From Cereibacter sphaeroides (GTDB lineage: Bacteria > Pseudomonadota > Alphaproteobacteria > Rhodobacterales > Rhodobacteraceae): a stretch of 64,000 nt of DNA. Location: contig QFQS01000002.1 of NCBI GenBank assembly GCA_003243455.1, forward strand, positions 485,091 to 549,090. Reading direction: 5' to 3'. Positions 33,224-41,930 of the stretch are shown here, one piece after another. The notes beneath the pieces were generated by a model. That model worked only from the letters and a program-made list of their open reading frames with translations. It did not search any database and was not told where the DNA came from. Numbering within the stretch: the stretch's first letter is position 1; the number at the start of each line of letters is the position of its first letter. The translations under genes were made by a program, and so were the position numbers.

Positions 33224-35341
33224 ATGATCGACGTCGAAGACCTGATCGCCCTCGTCCGCAATTACAACCCGCGTACGAACGATGACCTGATCCGGCGCGC
33301 CTACGCCTACGGGCACAAGATGCATCAGGGTCAGGTTCGCCAGTCGGGCGAGCCTTATTTCACCCATCCCGTTGCCGTGGCCGCGATCCTGACCGAACAG
33401 CGGCTGGACGATGCGACCATCGTTACAGCCCTGCTGCACGACACGATCGAAGACACCAAGTCCACCTATTCCGAGGTGACGCGCCTGTTCGGCGAAGAGG
33501 TCGCCGAACTGGTCGACGGTGTCACCAAGCTGACCAACCTGCAGCTTTCCTCAGCCCAGTCCAAGCAGGCCGAAAACTTTCGCAAGCTGTTCATGGCCAT
33601 GTCCAAGGATCTGCGCGTGATCCTGGTCAAGCTGGCCGACCGTCTGCACAACATGCGGACCATCAAGTCGATGAAGCCGGAAAAGCAGGCCCAGAAGGCA
33701 CGCGAGACGATGGAGATCTTCGCCCCGCTCGCCGGCCGCATGGGTATGCAATGGATGCGCGAAGAGCTGGAGGATCTGGCCTTCCGCGTGCTGAACTCGG
33801 ACGCGCGCAACTCGATCATCCGCCGCTTCATCACGCTTCAGCGCGAAACCGGCGATGTGGTCCACAAGATCACCGCCGATATCCGGCTGGAACTGGACCG
33901 CGCGCAGATTGAGGCCGATGTCTATGGCCGCGCCAAGAAGCCCTATTCGATCTGGCGCAAGATGCAGGAAAAGGATCTGGCCTTTTCCCGACTGTCCGAC
34001 ATCTACGGCTTTCGCGTCATCTGCAATTCAGAGCAGGACTGCTACCGCATCCTTGGCGTGATCCACCAGCGCTGGCGCGCCGTTCCGGGCCGGTTCAAGG
34101 ACTACATCAGCCAGCCAAAGACCAACGGCTATCGCTCGATCCACACCACCGTGTCGGGCCGCGACGGCAAACGGGTGGAGGTCCAGATCCGCACCCGGCA
34201 AATGCACGAGGTTGCCGAAGCGGGCGTTGCCGCGCACTGGTCCTACAGGGACGGCGTCCGCGCCATCAACCCATTTGCCGTCGATCCGACCAAATGGATC
34301 GCCAGCATGACCGAGCGGCTGGATGAGGATGACCACGACGAGTTTCTCGAGAACGTCAAACTAGAGATGTATTCGGACCAGGTCTTCTGCTTCACGCCCA
34401 AGGGCGATGTCGTGCAATTGCCTCGGGGGGCGACGCCGCTGGATTACGCCTATGCGATCCACACGCGCATCGGGAACTCCTGCGTCTCGGCCAAGGTCGA
34501 CGGCATCCGCGTGCCGCTTTGGACGCGGCTGAAGAACGGCCAGTCGGTTGAGATCATCACCGCCGAAGGCCAGATGCCGCAGGCAAGCTGGATCGATATC
34601 GTCACCACGGGCCGCGCCAAGGCCGCCATCCGCAAATCGCTGCGCGAAGAGGATAGGGGCCGCTTCGTCAAGCTGGGCTATGAACTTGCCCGCGCCGCTT
34701 TCGACCACATCGGCAAGAAGGCCACCGACAAGGCACTGCGCACCGCCGCCAAGACGCTGGGCCTGGCCGACGAGCAGGATCTGCTGGCTCGCCTGGGCAG
34801 CGCCGAGTTGACCGCGCGCCGGGTGGTAGAGACGCTTTACCCCGAACTGGTTCAAGCCACCACCGACGAGGTCGACACTCAGCGCCCGGTCGTTGGTCTG
34901 CCCGCCGATCAGAATTTCCACCGCGCCGATTGCTGCCAGCCGGTTCCGGGCGAGCGCATCGTGGGTATCACTTATCGCGGCACGGGCGTGGTCATCCATG
35001 CGATCGACTGCCCCGCGCTTGAGGAATTCGAAGAACAGCCCAACCGCTGGGTTGACCTTCGCTGGCATGCGGGCCGCCACGCCCCTGTTCACACCGCCAG
35101 CCTTGAAATCACCATCTCGAACGACGCAGGCGTTCTGGGGCGGATCTGCACACTTATCGGAGAGCAGAAGGCGAATATCTCGGACCTTCGCTTTACCGCC
35201 CGCAAGCCGGACTACTATCGCCTTATTGTCGATGTCGATCTGCGCGATGTCGAACATCTGCATATGGTGATGACGGCGCTAGAGGCGGAAACCGATGTGG
35301 CCCAGATCTCTCGCTACAGGGATCTGAGCCGAAAGCCCTGA
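33224..35341 (+). CDS. Bifunctional (p)ppGpp synthetase/hydrolase
   Basis: A RelA/SpoT homologue of 705 residues controlling the stringent response. The N-terminal HD hydrolase domain has YFTHPVAVAAIL and ALLHDTIEDT. The synthetase domain has YGFRVIC and RFKDYISQPKTNGYRSIHTT, where RFKD is the form found in bifunctional enzymes. A TGS domain (VFCFTPKGDVVQLPRGATPLDYAY) and a C-terminal ACT domain (EITISNDAGVLGRICTLIGE) follow. As in most alphaproteobacteria this is probably the only long RSH (named spoT, rel or rsh). The order rpoZ-rsh links enzyme and target. Confidence 0.95.
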   Translation: MIDVEDLIALVRNYNPRTNDDLIRRAYAYGHKMHQGQVRQSGEPYFTHPVAVAAILTEQRLDDATIVTALLHDTIEDTKSTYSEVTRLFGEEVAELVDGVTKLTNLQLSSAQSKQAENFRKLFMAMSKDLRVILVKLADRLHNMRTIKSMKPEKQAQKARETMEIFAPLAGRMGMQWMREELEDLAFRVLNSDARNSIIRRFITLQRETGDVVHKITADIRLELDRAQIEADVYGRAKKPYSIWRKMQEKDLAFSRLSDIYGFRVICNSEQDCYRILGVIHQRWRAVPGRFKDYISQPKTNGYRSIHTTVSGRDGKRVEVQIRTRQMHEVAEAGVAAHWSYRDGVRAINPFAVDPTKWIASMTERLDEDDHDEFLENVKLEMYSDQVFCFTPKGDVVQLPRGATPLDYAYAIHTRIGNSCVSAKVDGIRVPLWTRLKNGQSVEIITAEGQMPQASWIDIVTTGRAKAAIRKSLREEDRGRFVKLGYELARAAFDHIGKKATDKALRTAAKTLGLADEQDLLARLGSAELTARRVVETLYPELVQATTDEVDTQRPVVGLPADQNFHRADCCQPVPGERIVGITYRGTGVVIHAIDCPALEEFEEQPNRWVDLRWHAGRHAPVHTASLEITISNDAGVLGRICTLIGEQKANISDLRFTARKPDYYRLIVDVDLRDVEHLHMVMTALEAETDVAQISRYRDLSRKP

Positions 35342-35363
35342 CAACGGGGCGGAAAGGGCTTCG

Positions 35364-36053
35364 GTGGTTTTCAAGCGGCGAAACAGGCGCACTCCTATGG
35401 AGTGGATGCGCGAGTTCATCTATCCAAGGGGCGGTTTCCGCCGTGCCGCGCAATATGCCGCCCACCGCCTGCGCCGCCTTCCTGATGAACCGCACCGCGT
35501 CGCGCGCGGAGTTTTCGCCGGGGTTTTCGTCTCTTTCACGCCGCTGTTCGGTTTCCACTTCATGCTGGCGGCAGGTCTGGCCTGGCTCATGCGTGGCAAC
35601 ATCATCGCGGCGCTGCTTGGCACTTTCATCGGCAATCCGCTGACCACCCCGGTCATCGCCTTTTCCTCGGTCGAGATCGGTCACTGGCTGCTTGGCATCG
35701 ACGTGCCGCTGACATTGCTGTCGGTTGTCGCGGCCTTCAGCGGCGCCGGAACCGAACTTTGGCAGAACTTCGCGGCGATCTTTACCGATGAGCCCACGCG
35801 GTGGAGCGATCTGCACGCCTTTTTCCACACCTTCTATATTCCCTATCTGGTGGGTGGCATCCTGCCCGGCCTTGCGGTCAGCCTGATCTTCTACTGGATC
35901 ACCATCCCGATCGTGCAGACCTATCAAAAGCTGCGCAGCAATCGGCTGCAGGTCCGCATCGAAAAACGGCGGATGATAAAGGCCGCCGTCATTGCCGCTG
36001 ATGAGAAGGCGCAGCGCGCGGCAGAGGATCGTGGCTCCGATCCCTTGCCCTGA
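35364..36053 (+). CDS. DUF2062 membrane protein
   Basis: A 229-residue protein with about three membrane segments. The block GVFAGVFVSFTPLFGFHFML followed by LLGTFIGNPLTTPV is the DUF2062 signature. The function is unknown. The GTG at 35364 is used, as GGAAAGGG lies just before it and no ATG fits. It ends in a basic, charged cytoplasmic tail (KLRSNRLQVRIEKRRMIKAA). It lies between the rsh gene and pdxJ on the same strand. Confidence 0.85.
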   Translation: MVFKRRNRRTPMEWMREFIYPRGGFRRAAQYAAHRLRRLPDEPHRVARGVFAGVFVSFTPLFGFHFMLAAGLAWLMRGNIIAALLGTFIGNPLTTPVIAFSSVEIGHWLLGIDVPLTLLSVVAAFSGAGTELWQNFAAIFTDEPTRWSDLHAFFHTFYIPYLVGGILPGLAVSLIFYWITIPIVQTYQKLRSNRLQVRIEKRRMIKAAVIAADEKAQRAAEDRGSDPLP

Positions 36054-36123
36054 TACTTCCCCCCGCGTGGTCAAGGCCCTAGGATGATGCACGGAATTTG
36101 AAATCGAACGGGTGGGGCGGGGG

Positions 36124-36873
36124 ATGGCTTCTTCAGAACGGATCAGGCTGGGCGTGAACATCGACCACGTGGCAACCGTCAGGAACGCCCGTGGTTCGGC
36201 CTATCCTGATCCGGTTCGCGCGGCGCTGCTGGCTCAGGATGCAGGCGCGGATGGCATCACCGCCCACCTGCGAGAGGATCGCCGCCACATCCGCGACAGC
36301 GATATCGAGGCACTGTCGGCGGGCCTGAATATCCCGCTGAACTTCGAATGCGCCGCGACGCCAGAGATGCAGGCGATCGCGCTGCGCTGGCGTCCCCATG
36401 CCGTCTGCCTGGTTCCTGAAAAGCGCGAGGAGCGCACCACCGAGGGCGGCCTTGATGTGGCGGGTGACGAGCCGCATCTGGCCGATCACATCGCCCCGCT
36501 GCGCGAGGCAGGCTGCCGGGTGTCGATGTTCATCAGCCATGATCCGCGCCAGATCGAAGCCTCGGCCCGGATCGGTGCCGCCGTCGTGGAGTTGCACACC
36601 GGCCTTTACTGCGACCTGCACGCCGAAGGCCGCATGACCGAGCGCGATGCCGAGCTTGAAGGGCTGCGGATAGGCGCGCGGCTTGCCCATTCGCTGGGGC
36701 TGGAGGTTCATGCGGGCCACGGCCTTACCTTCGACAACGTTGCACCCATCGCCGCTATCCCGGAGGTGCGCGAGTTGAACATCGGCCACTTCCTGATCGG
36801 CGAGGCGATCTTTATCGGCCTTGGCCCTGCCCTGACCGAAATGCGCCGTCTGATGGACGCGGCGCGCGCATGA
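36124..36873 (+). CDS. pdxJ: Pyridoxine 5'-phosphate synthase
   Basis: PdxJ (249 residues) condenses 1-deoxyxylulose 5-phosphate with 3-amino-2-oxopropyl phosphate to pyridoxine 5'-phosphate. The family blocks RLGVNIDHVATVRNARG, GADGITAHLREDRRHI, FECAATPEM and EVHAGHGLTFDNV are present. GGGCGGGGG precedes ATG 36124. The stop overlaps acpS by ATGA, the typical pdxJ-acpS junction. Confidence 0.96.
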   Translation: MASSERIRLGVNIDHVATVRNARGSAYPDPVRAALLAQDAGADGITAHLREDRRHIRDSDIEALSAGLNIPLNFECAATPEMQAIALRWRPHAVCLVPEKREERTTEGGLDVAGDEPHLADHIAPLREAGCRVSMFISHDPRQIEASARIGAAVVELHTGLYCDLHAEGRMTERDAELEGLRIGARLAHSLGLEVHAGHGLTFDNVAPIAAIPEVRELNIGHFLIGEAIFIGLGPALTEMRRLMDAARA

Positions 36874-37283
36874 TCCTGGGTGTCGGCACCGACCTGTGTA
36901 ACATCGAGCGGATCGAGGCGACGCTTGCACGTTTCGGTGATCGCTTTCGCGACCGCGTCTTTACCGAGCGCGAACAGCGCAAGGCCGACAGCCGCCCTCG
37001 GGCCATCGCCGCCACCTATGCCAAACGCTGGGCCGCGAAAGAGGCCTGCTCCAAGGCCCTCGGCACCGGGCTACGCATGGGAATATCATGGAAAGACATG
37101 GCGGTATCGAATATGCGCACGGGCCAGCCGATCATGCATGTTACCGGCTGGGCCGCTGAACGTCTGGCCGCGATGACCCCTGCCGGGCATGAGGCGATCA
37201 TCCATGTGACGCTGACCGACGATCACCCCTGGGCGCAGGCCTTCGTGGTGATCGAGGCGCGGCCAAAAGGCGCCCAAGCTTGA
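36870..37283 (+). CDS. acpS: Holo-[acyl-carrier-protein] synthase
   Basis: AcpS (137 residues) moves the phosphopantetheine arm from CoA to ACP. GVGTDLCNIERIE holds the Mg-binding Asp, and KRWAAKEACSKALGTG holds the second metal ligand Glu and the catalytic Lys. It overlaps pdxJ by 4 nt, with lepB following after 55 nt. Confidence 0.96.
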   Translation: MILGVGTDLCNIERIEATLARFGDRFRDRVFTEREQRKADSRPRAIAATYAKRWAAKEACSKALGTGLRMGISWKDMAVSNMRTGQPIMHVTGWAAERLAAMTPAGHEAIIHVTLTDDHPWAQAFVVIEARPKGAQA

Positions 37284-37338
37284 CTCCCGCGCCCCCCACG
37301 CGCATGTAGCGCGCACCCCGAAATCCAGGTAGGAAAAC

Positions 37339-38145
37339 ATGGCGACCAAGGTGAAAAGCGAAGGCGGAATCCTCGAAACCGTCAAGACAGTCGTCTACGC
37401 TCTGCTGATCGCCGGCATCTTCCGCACCCTGTTTTTCCAGCCGTTCTGGATCCCTTCCGGCTCTATGAAAGACACACTGCTTGTTGGTGATTTTCTGTTC
37501 GTCAACAAGATGGCCTATGGCTATTCCCGCTATTCCTGCCCGCTTGGCTTGTGCCCCTTCTCTGGCCGCATTCTGGGGTCCGAGCCTGAACGGGGCGACG
37601 TCGTGGTGTTCCGCCATCCCGTGAATGGATCGGATTTCATCAAGCGCCTGATCGGCCTGCCGGGTGACACGGTTCAGATCAGGAACGGGGTGCTTTTCCT
37701 GAACGGTCAGGAAGTGCCGCAGACCCCGGACGGTACTTTCGAGGAACCCTTTGAACCGCAAGGTCCAATGGGCCAGTATCCGCGTTGCGAGAACGGCCCG
37801 GTGGGCGAAGGCGGCCCGTGCAAGGCCAGCCGTTTCACCGAGACCCTGCCGCCGACCGAAGCCTATCCCGAAGGGCGTCAGCACAACATCCTGAACATCG
37901 ACACCAACGGTTTCGCCGACAATACCGACATCTTTACCGTGCCGCCGGGCCACTACTTCTTCATGGGTGACAACCGCGACAACAGCCAGGACAGCCGGTT
38001 CAGCCAGGCTGTAGGGGGCGTGGGTTTTGTCCCCGCAGAGTATCTGATCGGCCGCGCCGACCGTGTGATGTTCTCCTCCGCAGGTCGTTCGATGCTGTAT
38101 TTCTGGACCTGGCGCGGCGACCGGTTCTTCAAGGCGGTTGAGTGA
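37339..38145 (+). CDS. lepB: Signal peptidase I
   Basis: A membrane serine protease of 268 residues that cleaves secretory signal peptides. One N-terminal membrane segment (VVYALLIAGIFRTLFF) is followed by the catalytic Ser42 in IPSGSMKDTL, Lys102 in FIKRLIGLPGD and the box E motif MGDNRDNSQDSRF. The catalytic domain faces the periplasm. AGGTAGGAAA precedes ATG 37339. Its stop overlaps rnc by GTGA. Confidence 0.96.
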   Translation: MATKVKSEGGILETVKTVVYALLIAGIFRTLFFQPFWIPSGSMKDTLLVGDFLFVNKMAYGYSRYSCPLGLCPFSGRILGSEPERGDVVVFRHPVNGSDFIKRLIGLPGDTVQIRNGVLFLNGQEVPQTPDGTFEEPFEPQGPMGQYPRCENGPVGEGGPCKASRFTETLPPTEAYPEGRQHNILNIDTNGFADNTDIFTVPPGHYFFMGDNRDNSQDSRFSQAVGGVGFVPAEYLIGRADRVMFSSAGRSMLYFWTWRGDRFFKAVE

Positions 38146-38828
38146 AGATCGGCGCGGACCTCCAGGCCTTCATGGGCCGTATCGGGCATGAGTTCCGCAA
38201 CCCCGAGCTTGCCCTGCGCGCCGTAACCCATGCCTCGATCTCCAGCGCGACCCGGCCCGACAACCAGAGGCTGGAGTTTCTGGGCGACCGGGTTCTGGGC
38301 CTTGTCATGGCCGAAGCCCTGCTGCAAGCCGACCGCGAGGCCAGCGAAGGCCAGCTTGCACCGCGCTTCAACGCCCTCGTCCGCAAGGAAACCTGCGCCG
38401 ATGTGGCACGAGAGGTCGCCCTGGGCGATGTGCTGAAACTGGGCCGGTCCGAGATGATGTCGGGTGGCCGGCGGAAAGAGGCGCTGCTGGGCGACGCGAT
38501 GGAGGCGGTGATTGCCGCCGTCTATCTGGACGCAGGTTTCGATACCGCAAAGGCTCTGGTCCTTCGCCTGTGGGCCGACCGCATCAACGCGGTCGAAGCC
38601 GATGCCCGCGACCCAAAGACCGCGTTGCAGGAATGGGCGCAGGCCCGTGGCCTGCCACCACCCGCCTATGTCGAGGACGGGCGCGAGGGGCCGGATCACC
38701 AGCCGGTCTTTACCGTCATGGTGCAGCTTGAGAACGGCGAGGCCGAACGCGCCTCTGCCGGAACGAAACGTCAGGCGGAACAGGCGGCGGCAAAGGCCCT
38801 GCTGGCCCGAATGGAGTCATTGCAATGA
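38142..38828 (+). CDS. rnc: Ribonuclease III
   Basis: RNase III (228 residues) cuts double-stranded RNA in rRNA and mRNA processing. NQRLEFLGDRVLGLV is the catalytic signature, GDAMEAVIAAVYLDAGF holds the second acidic pair, and a C-terminal dsRNA-binding domain contains AGTKRQAEQAAAKALL. It starts at GTG 38142, overlapping lepB, and overlaps era by ATGA, giving the classic lepB-rnc-era order. Confidence 0.96.
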   Translation: MKIGADLQAFMGRIGHEFRNPELALRAVTHASISSATRPDNQRLEFLGDRVLGLVMAEALLQADREASEGQLAPRFNALVRKETCADVAREVALGDVLKLGRSEMMSGGRRKEALLGDAMEAVIAAVYLDAGFDTAKALVLRLWADRINAVEADARDPKTALQEWAQARGLPPPAYVEDGREGPDHQPVFTVMVQLENGEAERASAGTKRQAEQAAAKALLARMESLQ

Positions 38829-39748
38829 CCGCAGAAACCACCGCCACCCGCGCCGGATTTGTCGCCCTGATCGGTGAGCCGAACGCCGGAAAATCCACAC
38901 TTCTCAATCGGATGGTGGGCGCCAAGGTGTCCATCGTCACGCATAAGGTGCAGACGACCCGCGCCCGTATCCGGGGCATTGCGATGGAGGGGAATGCGCA
39001 GATCGTCTTTGTCGATACGCCGGGGTTGTTCACCCCGCGACGCAGGCTGGATCGCGCAATGGTGGCTGCGGCCTGGGGTGGCGCGGCGGATGCCGATATC
39101 ATCGTCCTGCTGGTCGAGGCGCATCGGGGGATGACCGAGGGGGTGGGGCGCATCATCGATTCGATGCGCGACCGCATACCGCAGGGGCAGACCGTGGCAC
39201 TGGCGATCAACAAGATCGACCGGGTCAAGGCAGAGGTTCTGCTGGGGCTGGCCGAGAAGCTGAACGAGGCATTTCCTTTCGCCAGGACCTTCATGATCTC
39301 TGCCGAAAAAGGCTATGGGGTGGCCGACCTGAAGGAATGGCTGGCCACACAAGTACCTGAAGGGCCATGGTTTTATCCCGAAGATCAGATCGCCGACCTG
39401 CCGATGCGCATGATCGCGGCCGAGATCACGCGCGAAAAGCTGACCCTGCGACTGCATGAGGAACTGCCCTATCAGCTGACTGTCGAGACCGAGAAATGGG
39501 AGGACAAGCCCGACGGATCGACCCGGATCGACCAGCTGGTCTATGTCGCCCGCGACGGGCACAAGGGCATCGTCCTGGGCCATGGCGGTGAGACGATCAA
39601 GGCGGTGGGACAGGCCGCCAGAGCGGACCTTGCGACGTTCCTCGAACGCCCTGTCCACCTGTTTTTGCAGGTCAAGGTGCGGCCGGGCTGGCTGGAAGAG
39701 AAAGAGCGCTTTGACGAGATGGGGCTGGATTTCCGGGATGGCGACTGA
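38825..39748 (+). CDS. era: GTPase Era
   Basis: Era (307 residues) binds the 3' end of 16S rRNA during 30S assembly. The G motifs are GEPNAGKSTLLN, a DTPG at about residue 66 and NKID, and the C-terminal KH domain holds HKGIVLGHGGETIKAVGQAA. It overlaps rnc by 4 nt. An intergenic repeat copy follows its stop. Confidence 0.96.
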   Translation: MTAETTATRAGFVALIGEPNAGKSTLLNRMVGAKVSIVTHKVQTTRARIRGIAMEGNAQIVFVDTPGLFTPRRRLDRAMVAAAWGGAADADIIVLLVEAHRGMTEGVGRIIDSMRDRIPQGQTVALAINKIDRVKAEVLLGLAEKLNEAFPFARTFMISAEKGYGVADLKEWLATQVPEGPWFYPEDQIADLPMRMIAAEITREKLTLRLHEELPYQLTVETEKWEDKPDGSTRIDQLVYVARDGHKGIVLGHGGETIKAVGQAARADLATFLERPVHLFLQVKVRPGWLEEKERFDEMGLDFRDGD

Positions 39749-39779
39749 GGGTGCATCGGCGGGAGCGGATGCCTGGAGC

Positions 39780-39806
39780 GGGGATATTTTGCCAAAGATG
39801 AAAGGG
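39780..39806 (+). repeat. Intergenic GGRTATTT repeat, copy A
   Basis: GGGGATATTTTGCCAAAGATG followed by AAAGG lies between era and the DUF1491 gene. It aligns base for base around ATATTT with two other intergenic copies (45001-45024 minus strand, 57775-57798 plus strand). Confidence 0.6.
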
Positions 39807-39829
39807 GTTAGCGGGTTTCGCTGGCCCCG

Positions 39830-40162
39830 ATGACCCCCAGGTTGACCGCAGATTTCTGGGTGCGCGCCTATCTGGCCCGGCTGCGGCTGGCCGACATTCC
39901 CGTTTACGTGACGGCCAGGGGTGATGAAACGGCGGGAGCGGTGCTGGTCAAGCTTGCGACGCTGGACGGGCAGGCGAAGGCGTTCCAGCGGTCTTTCGAC
40001 CTGACCAGCGGCGAGCGTGTCTGGGTCGTGCTGGCCGAGGGGGATGAAAGGTCCGTCGATGCCGCCGTTGCGCGGCAGCGGTCCTTTGACCCCGACCTTT
40101 GGGTGATCGAGATCGAGGACCGGGCCGGGCGGACGCTGCTGGATGAGGACGGTCTGCGCTGA
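39830..40162 (+). CDS. DUF1491 family protein
   Basis: A 110-residue protein (MTPRLTADFWVRAYLARL ... GDETAGAVLVKLATLDG ... DPDLWVIEIEDRAG) that matches the DUF1491 family, confined as far as I know to alphaproteobacteria. The function is unknown. It keeps the same strand and spacing as era and recO and so probably belongs to the same transcription unit. Confidence 0.8.
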   Translation: MTPRLTADFWVRAYLARLRLADIPVYVTARGDETAGAVLVKLATLDGQAKAFQRSFDLTSGERVWVVLAEGDERSVDAAVARQRSFDPDLWVIEIEDRAGRTLLDEDGLR

Positions 40163-40216
40163 TAGCGGCGAAACGTCGGTTAAGAGACTGACGGCGCAGG
40201 AAAAAGCGTGGCTGGA

Positions 40217-40233
40217 ACTGGTATGGAACCAGT
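40217..40233. other. Short inverted repeat in the DUF1491-recO spacer
   Basis: ACTGGT (40217-40222) and ACCAGT (40228-40233) flank a 5-nt loop, inside a run of GTATGG direct repeats. The 165-nt spacer holds no other recognisable element. Confidence 0.3.
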
Positions 40234-40327
40234 ATGGCTTTGGTATGGGCTTTTCCCGGGCTGACATCGGTTGACGCCGCGCGCGCCATCGCTTGCAGGG
40301 GGATGTGCCGGAGTCGATAGTGATACC

Positions 40328-41077
40328 ATGGAATGGCGCGATCAGGGGGTGCTGCTGGCCGTGCGAAGGCATGGCGAAAGCGCCGCGATCATCGAAGTCT
40401 TTACCGCGGCGCATGGCCGGCACCTTGGCGTGGTGCGGGGCGGTGCGTCGCGCAAGGCGGCGCCTATCCTTCAGCCCGGCGCACAGCTTGACCTGACGTG
40501 GCGGGCGCGGCTGGATGAGCATATGGGGGCTTTTGCCGTCGAGCCGCTGCGCCTGCGCACCGGTCTGATGTCGGACCGCATCGCTTTGGCCGGACTTAAC
40601 GCGATCTGCACGCTGCTGTCGCAGGCGCTGCCAGAGCGCGACCCGCATCCCGCATTGTTTGCACCTACGACGGCGCTTCTGGATGGTCTGTCGGGCGATG
40701 GCTGGGCGATTGACTATCTGATGTGGGAGAAGCTGCTGCTGGAGGAGGTGGGATTCGGCCTTGACCTGACCGCCTGCGCCGTCACCGGCGCGCGCGAGGA
40801 TCTGGCCTATGTCTCGCCCCGCACCGGACGGGCCGTGAGCCGGGCGGCGGCGGGGCCATGGCTGGACCGGCTGCTGCCGCTGCCCGTTTGCCTGACAGGC
40901 GGGCCGGCCGATGCCGAGGGGCTGGCGGCCGGGCTGCGGCTGACCGGGCATTTCCTGGAGCGCGAACTGACCGAGACGCGGGGGCGGCAGGCGTTGCCCG
41001 AGGCGCGGGGACGGCTGGTGGATTTGCTGATGGGGGCGGGGAGTCAGCAAAGGAGCGGTGAAGCAGGGCGGCAATAA
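40328..41077 (+). CDS. recO: DNA repair protein RecO
   Basis: RecO (249 residues) loads RecA on SSB-coated DNA in the RecFOR pathway. The N-terminal OB-fold starts MEWRDQGVLLAVRRHGESAA and has VVRGGASRKAAPILQPG. The C-terminal helical part ends HFLERELTETRGRQALPEAR. ATG 40328 gives the usual N-terminus. An era-recO linkage is widespread, and a strong terminator follows at once. Confidence 0.94.
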   Translation: MEWRDQGVLLAVRRHGESAAIIEVFTAAHGRHLGVVRGGASRKAAPILQPGAQLDLTWRARLDEHMGAFAVEPLRLRTGLMSDRIALAGLNAICTLLSQALPERDPHPALFAPTTALLDGLSGDGWAIDYLMWEKLLLEEVGFGLDLTACAVTGAREDLAYVSPRTGRAVSRAAAGPWLDRLLPLPVCLTGGPADAEGLAAGLRLTGHFLERELTETRGRQALPEARGRLVDLLMGAGSQQRSGEAGRQ

Positions 41078-41081
41078 GTCG

Positions 41082-41106
41082 GAAGGGTGCGACAGGCGCA
41101 CCCTTC
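41082..41106 (+). terminator. Intrinsic terminator after recO
   Basis: GAAGGGTGCG and CGCACCCTTC form a perfect 10-bp stem with a 5-nt loop starting 5 nt after the recO stop. TTCAGAGTTTTT follows. It may also stop read-through from the opposite gene. Confidence 0.85.
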
Positions 41107-41140
41107 TTCAGAGTTTTTGGAATGGTCGAACGTTAATAGT

Positions 41141-41815
41141 TCACTCGACCTTCACGACCTTGGGCGGGGTCCAGCTGCCGTCGAGGATCGAGGGGGCGCT
41201 GTCTTTCGGCCAGTACATCCGCAGCATTGGGATGAAGGCGCCGGTGGGGGCGGGAAGCCAGTTCGCCTCTTTATCCTTGCCGGGCGATTCATTCTGGAAG
41301 TAGAGCGTGACCGATCCGTCGGCATTGGCAACAAGGTTGTCGCGCGGGCTGACGGTGAACTTGTTCAGCGCGTTCGGCACGAACCACCAGCCGCCGTCGA
41401 TCTCATACATGGTGATCGACCAGAAACCGTTCACCGGCGGTTCCTGTCCCTTGGCGAAGGTCAGCGTGTACTTGTTGGTGCCTGACAGCGGTTGGCCATC
41501 GGAGTCGGTCAGCGTGTAGGGATAGACGGCATCCGCCTGCAGGTTTGCGGGCCAGCCAAATGCGGCGACCAGCGCGCGCTTCTGATAGTCGGTGCCATAG
41601 TCGCCAAGGCCCTTGGTGAAGATCCAGCCGTCGATCTCGGTTCCCATCGCCTTCTGATTGGCATTCAGGTAGTCGAGCGCATCCTTTGGCAGCGTTTCCA
41701 GCGCAGTGGCCACATCCGGGCCTAGTGCTGCGAGGCTCTGGCCACGATCATCTGGACGGGGCAGGAGTTGATCGGCGCGAAGGCTACAGTCGGGCAAAGG
41801 GGCCGACATAACCAT
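41141..41815 (-). pseudogene. 5'-truncated DUF1254/DUF1214 protein gene
   Basis: About 190 residues from LGPDVATALETL to the end match the C-terminal DUF1214 half of the usual 450-500 residue DUF1254-DUF1214 proteins. Landmarks are YGTDYQKRALVAAFG, AVYPYTLTDSDGQPL, GFWSITMYE, ESPGKDKEANWLPAP and a terminal DGSWTPPKVVKVE. The N-terminal DUF1254 domain and signal peptide are missing. The preceding codons (MVMSAPLPDCSLRAD...) look unrelated, and no fragment of DUF1254 is found upstream. This is probably a decayed gene; expression as a short protein cannot be excluded. Confidence 0.7.
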
Positions 41816-41930
41816 TTCGCGCCAAAATGACGGGACAGGTGGAATTCATCCGCGCGCTTCCACAGCCTCGGACTTTCCGCCGCACGAAGGTGGTGCGGAA
41901 ATATTATGCAGGGCGTGAAACCACCCGGCC

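Noticed and set aside
41735..41930. Possible insertion sequence remnant beside the truncated DUF1214 gene
   Set aside because: A short translation (PVILARNGYVGPF) briefly suggested a transposase, but no terminal repeats, target duplications or further matches are visible.
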